Shown piece by piece: positions 32,051 through 41,111 of a stretch of 64,000 bases of DNA (position 1 is the first letter of the stretch; every line of letters begins with the position of its first letter). Source of the DNA: Pseudomonas fluorescens. GTDB taxonomy: Bacteria > Pseudomonadota > Gammaproteobacteria > Pseudomonadales > Pseudomonadaceae. A program made the position numbers and the translations under genes. Location of the stretch: positions 1-64,000 of the forward strand of contig NZ_LACC01000026.1 of NCBI RefSeq assembly GCF_000967965.1, in the 5' to 3' direction. A model generated the notes under the pieces. It did no database searches, was not told the DNA's origin, and was given only the letters and a program-made list of their open reading frames with translations.

Positions 32051-32160
32051 CTGTGGGAGCGAGCTTGCTCCGGGCGGCGCTCCGACGATGGCGGCGGGTC
32101 AGTCAACATCAATGTCGAATGTCAGACCGCTATCGCGAGCAAGCTCGCTCCCACAAAGGG
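32051..32160. repeat. REP pair (BIME), GTGGGAGCGAGC type
   Basis: CTGTGGGAGCGAGCTTGCTC and the inverted GCGAGCAAGCTCGCTCCCAC enclose a spacer with CAACATCAATGTCGAATGT that is recognisably similar to the spacers at 35142-35239 and 58378-58473. Confidence 0.85.
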
Positions 32161-32178
32161 CGGCGGTGTTTCAGGGAT

Positions 32179-32217
32179 TAAAAAGCCGGCAGCACCCTTT
32201 GGGGAGATGCCGCCGGC
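32179..32217 (-). terminator. Intrinsic terminator of puuB
   Basis: Read on the minus strand, GCCGGC...TGCCGGC closes a GC-rich stem with a long loop and is followed by TTTTTAA, 11-50 nt after the puuB stop. Confidence 0.7.
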
Positions 32218-32227
32218 GAGGTAAAGC

Positions 32228-33526
32228 TTAGATGCCGAAACGGTCGCGCAGCGAGTAGTACACGGCGCCGAGGGCGGTCAACGGGGCCGAGAAGGTACGC
32301 CCGCCGATCATCGGCATGTGCGGCAGCGAGGCAAACGCGTCGAAGCGCTCGGCGTCGCCACGGATCATTTCCGAAATCAGTTTGCCGGCCAGGTGCGAAC
32401 AGGTGACGCCGTGGCCGCTGTAGCCCTGCATGTAGTAGGCGTTTTTCTCGATACGGCCGAATTGCGGCATGCGTGACATGGTCAGCAGGAAGTTGCCGGT
32501 CCAGCGGTAGTCGATCTTCACGTCCTTCAATTGCGGGAAGGTCTTGAGGATTTTCGGGCGGATCAGTTGTTCGATGTCGTCCGGCTCGCGTGCGCCGTAG
32601 ACCACGCCACCGCCGTACAGCAGGCGGTTGTCGGCGGTCAGGCGGTAGTAGTCGAGCAGGTAGTTGCAGTCTTCGACGCAGTAGTTGTTCTTGATCAGGC
32701 TACGCGCTTGCTGCTCCGACAACGGCTCGGTGACGACGATCTGCGAACCGCACGGCATGCTCTTGCTGGTCACGCGGTTGTCCAGGCCCTGCGGCAGGTA
32801 GGCGTTACCGGCGATCAGCAGGTACTTGGCCTTGACCACGCCTTTGGCGGTGCGCACGGTGATGGGCTCGCCGTAGGTGATTTCCACCGCCGCCGATTGC
32901 TCGTAGATCTTGCCGCCCAGGCCGATGATGGCCGAAGCTTCACCGAGTGCCAGGTTCAGCGGGTGAATGTGGCCGCCCTGCATGTCCAGCAGGCCGCCGA
33001 CGTAGGCATCGGAACCCACTTCGCGCTTGATGTCAGCCGCGTCGAGCATTTTCAGGTTCTTGTTGCCGTAGCGTTCCCAGCTCTTCTTCTGCTCGGCCAG
33101 GCCGTTGAGTTGCTTCTTGTTCATCGCCGCGAAGATACCGCCGGGACGGTAGTCGCACTGGATGTCGTAGTGCTGTATGCGCTGACGGATGATGTCGGCG
33201 CCTTCAAAAATCATGCTGCCGAGGATTTCGGCAGTCTTGTCGCCGTAGCGCTCTTCAATGACATCGACGTCGCGGCTATAGGAGTTGACCAGTTGGCCGC
33301 CGTTGCGACCGCTGGCGCCGAAGCCGACCTTGGCTGCTTCGAGCACGGTCACGCTGTAGCCCGCTTCGGCGAGGAACAGGGCCGAGGACAGACCGGTGTA
33401 GCCGGCGCCGATCACGCAGACGTCGCAGTCCACCGCCCCTTCCAGCACCGGAAAATCGCCGGTGAAGTTGCGGGTGGCGGCGTAGTAGCTGTTTACATGC
33501 TGTTGGTTAAAAGAGTCTTGTTTCAT
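32228..33526 (-). CDS. puuB: Gamma-glutamylputrescine oxidase (FAD-dependent), PuuB/PauB type
   Basis: A 432-residue DAO-family flavoenzyme. The N-terminal FAD-binding motif reads CDVCVIGAGYTGLSSALFLAE (about 35-55), followed by GFGASGRNGGQL, and the C-terminal flavin contact by YYMQGYSGHGVTCSHLAGKL. In the glutamylated putrescine route it oxidises gamma-glutamylputrescine to the aminoaldehyde, giving ammonia and peroxide. The substrate is inferred from the neighbours: an aldehyde dehydrogenase upstream and gamma-glutamylpolyamine synthetase beyond it. GGAG precedes the ATG at 33526. It is 53 nt after kauB and likely co-transcribed. Confidence 0.85.
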   Translation of the reverse strand: MKQDSFNQQHVNSYYAATRNFTGDFPVLEGAVDCDVCVIGAGYTGLSSALFLAEAGYSVTVLEAAKVGFGASGRNGGQLVNSYSRDVDVIEERYGDKTAEILGSMIFEGADIIRQRIQHYDIQCDYRPGGIFAAMNKKQLNGLAEQKKSWERYGNKNLKMLDAADIKREVGSDAYVGGLLDMQGGHIHPLNLALGEASAIIGLGGKIYEQSAAVEITYGEPITVRTAKGVVKAKYLLIAGNAYLPQGLDNRVTSKSMPCGSQIVVTEPLSEQQARSLIKNNYCVEDCNYLLDYYRLTADNRLLYGGGVVYGAREPDDIEQLIRPKILKTFPQLKDVKIDYRWTGNFLLTMSRMPQFGRIEKNAYYMQGYSGHGVTCSHLAGKLISEMIRGDAERFDAFASLPHMPMIGGRTFSAPLTALGAVYYSLRDRFGI

Positions 33527-33579
33527 ACATTTCTCCGAGGGTCGCCGACAGCGTGTCGGCGGCCGTCGCTGTAAAGGTG

Positions 33580-35070
33580 TTAGAGCTTGATCCAGGTCGC
33601 CTTGAGTTCGGTGTACTTGTCGAACGCGTGCAGCGATTTGTCCCGACCGTTACCCGACTGCTTGAACCCGCCGAACGGCGCGGTCATGTCGCCGCCGTCG
33701 TACTGGTTGACCCAGACGCTGCCGGCACGCAGGCCACGGGCGAAGGTGTGGGCCTTGCTCAAGTTGCTGGTCCACACGCCGGCGGCCAGGCCGAAGATGC
33801 TGTCGTTGGCAATCGCCAGGGCTTCATCGAAGGTGTCGAAGGTGATGACCGACAGCACCGGGCCGAAGATTTCTTCCTGGGCAATGGTCATGGCGTTGGT
33901 CACACCGTCGAAAATCGTCGGTTCCACGTACTGGCCACCGGTGTCTTCGAGGGTGCGGCTGCCGCCGGCGATCAGTTGGGCGCCCTGCTCTTTGCCGATG
34001 CCGATGTAGCGCAGCACGTTGTCCAGTTGACGCTGGTCGACGACCGCACCGACGGTGGTTGCAGGATCCAGCGCATGACCTGGTTTCCAGGCTTGCAGGG
34101 CTTCCACCAGCAATGGAATGAACTGCTCGCGAATCGAACGCTCCACCAACAAACGCGAACCGGCGGTGCAGACTTCGCCCTGGTTGAAGGCGATGCCGCT
34201 GGCCGCAGCCTGTGCTGCCGCGCGCAGATCCGGCGCGTCGGCAAACACCACGTTCGGGCTCTTGCCCCCGGCTTCGGCCCAGACGCGTTTCATGTTGCTC
34301 TGCCCGGCGTAGATCATCAGCTGCTTGGCAATCGCCGTGGAGCCGGTGAAGGCCAGCACGTCGACGTCCATGTGCAACGCCAGCGCCTTGCCGACGGTAT
34401 GGCCGTAGCCCGGCAGGACGTTGAACACGCCTTTCGGGATGCCGGCATCCAGCGCCAGCTGCGCGATGCGGATCGCGGTCAGCGGCGACTTTTCCGAAGG
34501 CTTGAGGATGAACGAGTTGCCCATCGCCAGGGCCGGAGCGAATTTCCAGCTGGCCATGATCAGCGGGAAGTTCCACGGCACGATGGCCGCGACCACGCCG
34601 ACCGCTTCGCGAGTCACCAGGCCCAGTTGATCCTGGGGTGTGGCGGCGACTTCGTCGTAGATCTTGTCGATGGCTTCGGCGGTCCAGCGGATCGCGTTGG
34701 CGGTCGCTGGAATGTCGATGCTCATGGAGTCGCTGATCGGCTTGCCCATGTCGAGGGTTTCGAGCAGGGCCAGTTCTTCCTGGTTCGCCAGGATCAGATC
34801 GGCGAAACGGATCAGGATGCGCTTGCGCTCGGCCGGGGCCAGGTTGGCCCATACGCCGGATTCGAAGGTACGGCGCGCCACGGCGACCGCCGCATTGGCG
34901 TCGGCTTCGTCGGTGCTGGCGACGTTCGCCAGGAAACGACCGTCCACGGGGCTGATGCATTCGAACGTCGCGCCGCTGGCGGCTGCGCAGTACTGGCCGT
35001 CAATGAATGCGCGACCTTCGATGGTTAGGGACTGGAAGCGCTGCTCCCAATCGCTGCGAGTGTTTGTCAT
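33580..35070 (-). CDS. kauB: Aldehyde dehydrogenase, gamma-glutamyl-gamma-aminobutyraldehyde type (PuuC/KauB)
   Basis: A 496-residue NAD(P)-dependent aldehyde dehydrogenase. Seen are the substrate-channel region VVAAIVPWNFPLIMASWKFAPAL, the cofactor loop LAFTGSTAIAKQL, the general base in EAGGKSPNVVF (Glu near 268), and the catalytic Cys in FNQGEVCTAGSRL (near 302). KauB/PuuC enzymes convert the glutamylated aldehyde from PuuB, and related omega-aminoaldehydes, to the acid. The gene order puuA-kauB-puuB supports the role. A REP pair lies between it and puuA. Confidence 0.88.
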   Translation of the reverse strand: MTNTRSDWEQRFQSLTIEGRAFIDGQYCAAASGATFECISPVDGRFLANVASTDEADANAAVAVARRTFESGVWANLAPAERKRILIRFADLILANQEELALLETLDMGKPISDSMSIDIPATANAIRWTAEAIDKIYDEVAATPQDQLGLVTREAVGVVAAIVPWNFPLIMASWKFAPALAMGNSFILKPSEKSPLTAIRIAQLALDAGIPKGVFNVLPGYGHTVGKALALHMDVDVLAFTGSTAIAKQLMIYAGQSNMKRVWAEAGGKSPNVVFADAPDLRAAAQAAASGIAFNQGEVCTAGSRLLVERSIREQFIPLLVEALQAWKPGHALDPATTVGAVVDQRQLDNVLRYIGIGKEQGAQLIAGGSRTLEDTGGQYVEPTIFDGVTNAMTIAQEEIFGPVLSVITFDTFDEALAIANDSIFGLAAGVWTSNLSKAHTFARGLRAGSVWVNQYDGGDMTAPFGGFKQSGNGRDKSLHAFDKYTELKATWIKL

Positions 35071-35141
35071 GGTTGTGACTCGACGCAGGGGAATAGATGA
35101 AGGACGAGCGAACGCCCATCCATCAAAACTTGGTAATCCGA

Positions 35142-35239
35142 CCCCTGTAGGAGTGAGCCTGCTCGCGATAGCGGTGGATCAATCAGCATCACTATTGAAT
35201 GTGATGACGCTATCGCGAGCAGGCTCACTCCTACAGGGA
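35142..35239. repeat. REP pair (BIME), GTAGGAGTGAGC variant
   Basis: CCCTGTAGGAGTGAGCCTGC and its inverted partner GCAGGCTCACTCCTACAGGG, with GATAGCG arms and a spacer containing AGCATCACTATTGAATGTGA. It sits between kauB and puuA. Confidence 0.85.
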
Positions 35240-35252
35240 TTTGAGTGGTTCT

Positions 35253-36629
35253 TTAGACCGTGTGCAAGTACCAGTTGTACTCAAGGTCCGAGATGGAGTT
35301 CTCGAACTCGGCCAGCTCGCTTTCCTTGCACGCCACAAACACGTCGATGTACAGCGGGTCGATGTACTTGGCCATGACTTCGCTGTCGTCCAGCTCGCGC
35401 AGTGCGTCGCGCAGGTTGTTCGGCAAGCTCTGCTCGTTCTGCTCGTAGCTGTTGCCTTCCACCGGGGCGCCCGGTTCGATCTGATTGGTCAGGCCGTGGT
35501 GCACGCCGGCCAACACCGAAGCCATCAACAGGTACGGGTTGGCGTCGGCACCGGCCACGCGGTGTTCGATGCGCACGGAGTCCGGCGAACCGGTCGGCAC
35601 ACGTACCGCTACGGTACGGTTGTCGATGCCCCAGCTCGGCGAGTTCGGCACGTAGAACTGCGCGCCGAAACGACGGTACGAGTTGACGTTCGGGCAAAGG
35701 AACGCCATCTGCGCCGGCAGGGTCTCGAGCACACCGCCGATCGCGTGTCGCAGCGCGGCGTTCTGCTCGGGATCCTCGCTGGCAAAGATGTTGTTGCCTT
35801 CTTTGTCGAGAATCGAGATGTGCACGTGCAGACCGTTGCCCGCCTGGCCCGGATACGGCTTGGCCATGAAGGTGGTGTCCATCTCGTGGTCGTAGGCGAT
35901 GTTCTTCACCAGACGCTTGAGCAGGACCGCGTAGTCGCACGCCTTGATCGGGTCAGCCACGTGATGCAGGTTGACTTCGAATTGCGCCGGGGCGCTTTCC
36001 TTGACGATAGCGTCAGCCGGGATGCCCTGCTCTTTCGCGCCTTCGAGGATGTCCTGCAGGCAATCGACGTATTCGTCGAGGTCGTCGATCAGGTACACCT
36101 GGGTCGACATCGGACGCTTGCCGGATACCGGCGAACGTGGCGATTGCGGACGACCGTTCACGTTGTCCTGGTCGATCAGGTAGAACTCCAGCTCGAACGC
36201 CGCGCAGATGGTCAGGCCCATGTCGTCGAACTTGCGCACGACATTGGCCAGCACTTCACGCGGGTCGGCGAAGAATGGCTGGCCTTCGAGTTCGTGCATG
36301 GTCATCAACAGTTGCGCGGTTGGGCGCTTCTGCCAGGGTTCGATGCTCAGGGTGCCGGGGATCGGGTAGCAGATCCGGTCGGAGTCGCCGATGTCCAGAC
36401 CCAGGCCGGTGCTTTCCACCGTGGAACCATTGATGTCCAGAGCAAACAGGGACGCCGGCAGGTTAATGCCTTTCTCGTAAACCTTATGAAGACTGGTGCG
36501 CTCGATGCGCTTGCCGCGCACCACACCGTTCATATCCGCAATCAGAAGGTCGACGTACAAAACCTCAGGATATTTCTTAAGGAATGCGTTTGCTTCGTTG
36601 AGTTGAACGGTACGCAGAGGGACCGACAT
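35253..36629 (-). CDS. puuA: Gamma-glutamylpolyamine synthetase (glutamine synthetase family), PuuA type
   Basis: A 458-residue glutamine-synthetase-fold enzyme that joins glutamate to putrescine or another polyamine using ATP. Motifs include the N-terminal YVDLLIADMNGVVRGKRI, the ATP/metal site AAFELEFYLID, the NLHHVADPIKACDYA helix, GNGLHVHISI (metal-binding His), and RVAGADANPYL near the C-terminus. It is homologous to E. coli PuuA and the P. aeruginosa PauA/SpuB enzymes; which polyamine it prefers is not readable. It is divergent from the hydrolase gene spuA across 280 bp, with kauB and puuB downstream. Confidence 0.9.
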   Translation of the reverse strand: MSVPLRTVQLNEANAFLKKYPEVLYVDLLIADMNGVVRGKRIERTSLHKVYEKGINLPASLFALDINGSTVESTGLGLDIGDSDRICYPIPGTLSIEPWQKRPTAQLLMTMHELEGQPFFADPREVLANVVRKFDDMGLTICAAFELEFYLIDQDNVNGRPQSPRSPVSGKRPMSTQVYLIDDLDEYVDCLQDILEGAKEQGIPADAIVKESAPAQFEVNLHHVADPIKACDYAVLLKRLVKNIAYDHEMDTTFMAKPYPGQAGNGLHVHISILDKEGNNIFASEDPEQNAALRHAIGGVLETLPAQMAFLCPNVNSYRRFGAQFYVPNSPSWGIDNRTVAVRVPTGSPDSVRIEHRVAGADANPYLLMASVLAGVHHGLTNQIEPGAPVEGNSYEQNEQSLPNNLRDALRELDDSEVMAKYIDPLYIDVFVACKESELAEFENSISDLEYNWYLHTV

Positions 36630-36910
36630 GTTGCACCTATTTAGCTGTTAATTATTATGTTCACTGCCCTTTCACGAGCCCAGTCAATCCGAAAGGCAAA
36701 GTGAAGTCAATAGCGAACACCTGGCCGTTCAGCGTTTATTTTCGGGCCTTTCAGAAGGACGGGAGTGCCAGGTACGCCCTCAAACACGCGTAAACCCTGA
36801 AGATCGGACGTTCGGCGTTTAGAATTTTTTACATGAGAGTTGTTAATTAAAATCAACAAGGCTAAGCTCCAGAAAAGCTCGTTCAAGTGTGAAACTTCGA
36901 GGTGATAAAA
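36630..36910. promoter_or_regulatory. Divergent puuA-spuA promoter region
   Basis: AT-rich 281-bp spacer from which puuA and spuA are both expressed. Two similar AT-rich sites stand out: CTGTTAATTATTATG near 36643-36658 and GTTGTTAATTAAAATCAAC near 36838-36858. The second is an imperfect palindrome around TTAATTAA. They are candidate PauR operators by position only. Confidence 0.45.
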
Positions 36911-37672
36911 ATGGCATTCAAGCCATTGATCGGCGTTACTGCATGCGTCAAACAGATTGGCCTGCACCCCTACCACATCAGCGGTGACAAGTACTTGCGT
37001 GCTGTCAGCGTTGCCGCGCTAGGGCTGCCTGTCGTTATTCCTTCCTTAGGCGACCTGACCGAAATCGATGACCTGCTGCCGCAGCTCGACGGTCTGTTGC
37101 TGACCGGCTCGCCGTCGAACGTGGAACCCTTCCACTATCAAGGCCCCGACAGCGCCCCCGGTACGGATCATGATCCGGCACGGGATGCCACCACCCTTCC
37201 CCTGATCCGCGCCGCTATTGCAGCGGGCGTTCCAGTGCTCGGCATCTGCCGTGGCTTCCAGGAAATGAACGTGGCGTTCGGTGGCAGCCTGCATCAGAAG
37301 GTCCATGAACTGCCGGGCTTCCTCGACCATCGCGAGGCCGACCATCCGGACCTGGCCGTGCAATACGCTCCCGCCCACGGGGTGAACGTGCAGCCTGGTG
37401 GTGTGTTCGAAGCGCTGGACCTGCCTGCGGTGTTCCAGGTGAACTCGATTCACAGCCAGGGCATCGAGCGCCTCGCGCCCGGTCTGCGCGCCGAAGCCGT
37501 CGCGCCCGATGGCTTGATCGAGGCGATCTCGGTCGAGCACAGCAAGGCCTTCGCCCTCGGCGTGCAATGGCACCCGGAATGGCAAGTGCTGAACAACCCT
37601 CCTTATCTGAGTATTTTCCAGGCGTTCGGCGAAGCCTGCCGGCAACGGGCGGCACTGCGTCACTCGAGCTGA
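36911..37672 (+). CDS. spuA: Gamma-glutamyl-GABA hydrolase (class I glutamine amidotransferase-like), SpuA/PuuD
   Basis: A 253-residue peptidase C26 enzyme that removes the gamma-glutamyl group from gamma-glutamyl-GABA, releasing GABA. The nucleophile motif is VLGICRGFQEMNV (Cys near 115), the oxyanion region LLLTGSPSNVEP, and the His-Glu pair GVQWHPEWQ near the end. The ATG at 36911 has GAGGTG eight nt upstream. It faces away from puuA and reads towards the potGHI-potF transporter, so uptake and the last degradation step may share regulation. Confidence 0.9.
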   Translation: MAFKPLIGVTACVKQIGLHPYHISGDKYLRAVSVAALGLPVVIPSLGDLTEIDDLLPQLDGLLLTGSPSNVEPFHYQGPDSAPGTDHDPARDATTLPLIRAAIAAGVPVLGICRGFQEMNVAFGGSLHQKVHELPGFLDHREADHPDLAVQYAPAHGVNVQPGGVFEALDLPAVFQVNSIHSQGIERLAPGLRAEAVAPDGLIEAISVEHSKAFALGVQWHPEWQVLNNPPYLSIFQAFGEACRQRAALRHSS

Positions 37673-37943
37673 CGAACTGATACCCACATTCAACGATTAA
37701 CTGCCCAACGCGAGCGGGCAGGCGCTTTTGCGTGCCCCGCTCGCGAAAACAACACACTGCAATAACAACAAGTACGACCAGGCAGCCAGGATGGCGGCGC
37801 CGAATAAACCCGAGCGGTATGGGTGAGTTCGATCAGCAAACGCAAATCCCTGTGTTCTGACCGAAGTCCCCGATACGGGTTTGCAATCCACTATTAAGCC
37901 GGGCCGTGTTGGCCGGGCGACTGAAACCTGTTGGGAGTTTCAC

Positions 37944-39086
37944 ATGGCAAACGCCTCCAGCATCTACAGGAAGGCTCTTGAGGGTCACCAGGCACCGAAA
38001 AAGGTGTTGGTGAAAATCGATCGCGTCACCAAGAAATTCGACGAAACCACCGCTGTGGACGATGTATCCCTGGAAATCCACCAGGGTGAAATCTTCGCCC
38101 TGCTCGGTGGTTCCGGTTCCGGCAAATCGACCCTGCTGCGCATGCTCGCCGGTTTCGAGCGCCCGACCGAAGGCCGGATTCTGCTCGACGGCGTCGACAT
38201 CACCGACATGCCGCCGTACGAACGACCGATCAACATGATGTTCCAGTCTTACGCGCTGTTCCCGCACATGACGGTGGCGCAGAACATCGCCTTCGGCCTC
38301 AAGCAGGACCGTTTGCCAGCGGCCGAAATCGACGCCCGGGTGCAGGAGATGCTGCGTCTGGTGCACATGACCCAGTACGCCAAGCGCAAGCCGCACCAAC
38401 TGTCCGGTGGCCAGCGTCAGCGCGTGGCCCTGGCTCGCTCCCTGGCCAAGCGTCCGAAGCTGCTGTTGCTCGACGAACCGATGGGCGCACTGGATAAAAA
38501 GCTGCGCTCGCAGATGCAACTGGAGCTGGTGGAGATCATCGAGCGCGTCGGCGTGACCTGCGTGATGGTGACCCACGACCAGGAAGAGGCCATGACCATG
38601 GCCCAGCGCATCGCGATCATGCACCTGGGCTGGATCGCCCAGATCGGCAGCCCGGTGGACATTTATGAAGCACCGGTCAGCCGCATGGTCTGCGAATTCA
38701 TCGGCAACGTGAACGCCTTCGACGGCACCGTGGTCGAGGACCTGGAAGGTCACGCGATCATCCACAGCCCGGACCTGGAGCAGAAGATCTACGTCGGTCA
38801 CGGCGTCAGCACGTCGGTGCAGGACAAGTCGATCACCTACGCGATCCGCCCGGAAAAACTGCTGGTCAGCACCGTCAAGCCGGAGAACCGCTACAACTGG
38901 TCCGCCGGCAAGGTGCATGACATTGCCTACCTGGGTGGCCACTCGGTGTTCTACGTCGAGCTGCCTGGGGGCAAGATCGTCCAGTCGTTCATGGCCAACG
39001 CCGAACGCCGTGGTGCGCGTCCGACCTGGGACGATCAGGTCTACGTGTGGTGGGAAGACGACAGCGGCGTGGTACTGCGCGCATGA
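37944..39086 (+). CDS. potG: Polyamine ABC transporter ATP-binding protein (PotG/SpuF)
   Basis: A 380-residue ATPase of the spermidine/putrescine type. The Walker A is GGSGSGKSTLLRMLAGFE (about 57-74), the Q-loop MMFQSYALFPHMT, the signature LSGGQRQRVALARSLAK, and Walker B LLLLDEPMGALD. A C-terminal TOBE-like domain (about 300-370, with YAIRPEKLLVS) is present. The ATG at 37944 follows TTGGGAG; the frame opens earlier at 37881. Its stop overlaps potH by 4 nt. Confidence 0.93.
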   Translation: MANASSIYRKALEGHQAPKKVLVKIDRVTKKFDETTAVDDVSLEIHQGEIFALLGGSGSGKSTLLRMLAGFERPTEGRILLDGVDITDMPPYERPINMMFQSYALFPHMTVAQNIAFGLKQDRLPAAEIDARVQEMLRLVHMTQYAKRKPHQLSGGQRQRVALARSLAKRPKLLLLDEPMGALDKKLRSQMQLELVEIIERVGVTCVMVTHDQEEAMTMAQRIAIMHLGWIAQIGSPVDIYEAPVSRMVCEFIGNVNAFDGTVVEDLEGHAIIHSPDLEQKIYVGHGVSTSVQDKSITYAIRPEKLLVSTVKPENRYNWSAGKVHDIAYLGGHSVFYVELPGGKIVQSFMANAERRGARPTWDDQVYVWWEDDSGVVLRA

Positions 39087-39997
39087 AAACCTTCAATCAG
39101 CAATTCCTGAGGTGGGTCCCCAGCGGGCGCAAGTTCGTCATCGGGATTCCGTTCATCTGGCTGTTCCTGTTCTTCATGCTGCCGTTCTTTTTGGTGATGA
39201 AGATCAGCTTCTCGGAAGCGGCCCTGGCCATTCCGCCCTACTCGGAGATCTACACCTTCGCCGAGCAGAAATTCCAGCTGATGCTCAACATCGGCAACTA
39301 CTCCCTGTTGGGCCAGGATGAGCTGTACCTGTCCGCCTACCTGGGTTCGTTGAAGGTGGCGTTTTTCAGCACTGTGATGTGCCTGGTGATCGGTTTCCCG
39401 ATGGCCTACGCCATCACCAAGGCCAGCAAGGAAGCGCAGAACGTCCTGATGCTGCTGATCATGATGCCGACCTGGACCGCGATCCTGATCCGCGTTTATG
39501 CGTGGATGGGCATCCTCAGCAACAACGGCCTGCTCAATGCGTTCCTGATGTGGACCGGGCTGACGTCGCAGCCGATCGAGATCCTCAACACCAACATCGC
39601 CGTCTACATCGGCGTGGTGTATGCGTATCTGCCGTTCATGGTGCTGCCGCTGTACGCCAACCTGGTCAAGCACGACCAGAGCCTGCTGGAGGCCGCATCG
39701 GACCTGGGTTCGAGCACCTTCAACAGCTTCTGGAAAATCACCGTGCCTTTGGCCAAGAACGGCATCATCGCCGGTTGCATGCTGGTGTTCATTCCGGTGG
39801 TCGGTGAGTTCGTGATTCCGGAACTGCTGGGCGGCCCGGAAACTCTGATGATCGGCCGTGTGTTGTGGCAAGAGTTCTTCAACAACCGCGACTGGCCGGT
39901 GGCGTCTGCCCTGGCGGTGGTGATGCTGTTGATCCTGATTGTGCCGATTCTGCTGTTCAACCGCAGCCAGGCCAAAGAGATGGAGGCACGGGGATGA
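39083..39997 (+). CDS. potH: Polyamine ABC transporter permease (PotH/SpuG)
   Basis: A 304-residue inner-membrane permease with about six hydrophobic helices. The cytoplasmic coupling loop reads ASDLGSSTFNSFWKITVPLAKNGI (EAA-type motif near 215-240). A long periplasmic segment (about 45-90) after the first helix is typical of PotB/PotH. ATG at 39083 overlaps the potG stop (ATGA); the frame opening at 39047 is upstream noise. Confidence 0.93.
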   Translation: MKTFNQQFLRWVPSGRKFVIGIPFIWLFLFFMLPFFLVMKISFSEAALAIPPYSEIYTFAEQKFQLMLNIGNYSLLGQDELYLSAYLGSLKVAFFSTVMCLVIGFPMAYAITKASKEAQNVLMLLIMMPTWTAILIRVYAWMGILSNNGLLNAFLMWTGLTSQPIEILNTNIAVYIGVVYAYLPFMVLPLYANLVKHDQSLLEAASDLGSSTFNSFWKITVPLAKNGIIAGCMLVFIPVVGEFVIPELLGGPETLMIGRVLWQEFFNNRDWPVASALAVVMLLILIVPILLFNRSQAKEMEARG

Positions 39998-40878
39998 AAC
40001 GCTTCGAATTTTCAAAGTTCATGCTGATTTTCGGCCTGTCGTTTATCTACCTGCCGATGCTGATCCTGGTGATCTACTCGTTCAACGCCTCCAAGCTGGT
40101 GACGGTGTGGGGTGGCTGGTCGATCAAGTGGTACGCCGGTTTGCTCGACAACAGTCAGTTGATGGGTTCGGTTCTGCGCTCGCTGGAAATCGCCTGCTAC
40201 ACCGCCATCGCGGCAGTGGCACTGGGTACCCTGGCGGCGTTCGTGCTGACTCGCGTTACGCGCTTCAAGGGCCGCACGCTGTTCGGTGGCCTGGTCACCG
40301 CGCCGCTGGTGATGCCTGAAGTGATCACCGGCCTGTCGCTGTTGCTGCTGTTCGTGGCCATGGCGCAGTTGATCGGCTGGCCGGTGGAGCGTGGCATCGT
40401 CACCATCTGGATCGCCCACACCACGTTTTGTGCCGCTTATGTTGCGGTGGTAGTCTCCGCCCGCCTTCGCGAGCTGGACCTGTCCATCGAAGAAGCGGCC
40501 ATGGACCTGGGTGCGAAGCCGTTCAAGGTGTTTTTCCTGATCACCATTCCGATGATCGCGCCGTCACTGGCGGCCGGCGGCATGATGTCGTTCGCCCTGT
40601 CGCTCGATGACCTGGTGCTGGCAAGCTTCGTGTCCGGCCCGGGTTCCACGACCTTGCCGATGGAAGTGTTCTCGGCGGTGCGCCTGGGCGTGAAGCCCGA
40701 GATCAACGCCGTGGCCAGCCTGATCCTGTTGGCAGTGTCGATCGTGACCTTCATGGTCTGGTACTTCAGCCGCCGTGCCGAAGCCACCCGCAAGCGCGCG
40801 ATCCAGGAAGCCATGGACCAGACCGCCAGCGAATCCTGGCAGCAGCCTGAAAAGAAAATGCTGGAAGCCACGGCCTAG
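39994..40878 (+). CDS. potI: Polyamine ABC transporter permease (PotI/SpuH)
   Basis: A 294-residue partner permease with about six membrane helices. The coupling motif is EEAAMDLGAKPFKVFFLITIPMIAPSL (near 175-200). The start at 39994 overlaps the potH stop by 4 nt. It pairs with PotH to form the channel. A REP pair lies between it and the binding-protein gene. Confidence 0.93.
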   Translation: MKRFEFSKFMLIFGLSFIYLPMLILVIYSFNASKLVTVWGGWSIKWYAGLLDNSQLMGSVLRSLEIACYTAIAAVALGTLAAFVLTRVTRFKGRTLFGGLVTAPLVMPEVITGLSLLLLFVAMAQLIGWPVERGIVTIWIAHTTFCAAYVAVVVSARLRELDLSIEEAAMDLGAKPFKVFFLITIPMIAPSLAAGGMMSFALSLDDLVLASFVSGPGSTTLPMEVFSAVRLGVKPEINAVASLILLAVSIVTFMVWYFSRRAEATRKRAIQEAMDQTASESWQQPEKKMLEATA

Positions 40879-40897
40879 TCGTCGCTGCTCAGTTAAC

Positions 40898-41048
40898 TGT
40901 GGCGAGGGGGCTTTTGTGGCGAGGGGGCTTGCCCCCGTTGGGTCGCGAAGCGGCCCCAAAACCGGAATCCGCGGTGTTTCAGTTACACCTAACGCACTGG
41001 TTTTACGGCTGCTGCGCAGCCGAACGGGGGCAAGCCCCCTCGCCACAA
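40898..41048. repeat. REP pair (BIME) inside the polyamine transporter operon
   Basis: TGTGGCGAGGGGGCTTGCCCCCG type with inner hairpins CGCGAAGCGG and GCTGCTGCGCAGC, then the inverted partner. The left REP is preceded by a truncated second copy of its own first 17 nt (TGTGGCGAGGGGGCTTT). It lies between potI and potF, where it could alter relative mRNA levels. Confidence 0.85.
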
Positions 41049-41111
41049 AAGCTCGCTCGTCACAGGTTTTGTGTTCACTGTTTTTGAATAAAAAGAAATG
41101 GAGTTGTACCG

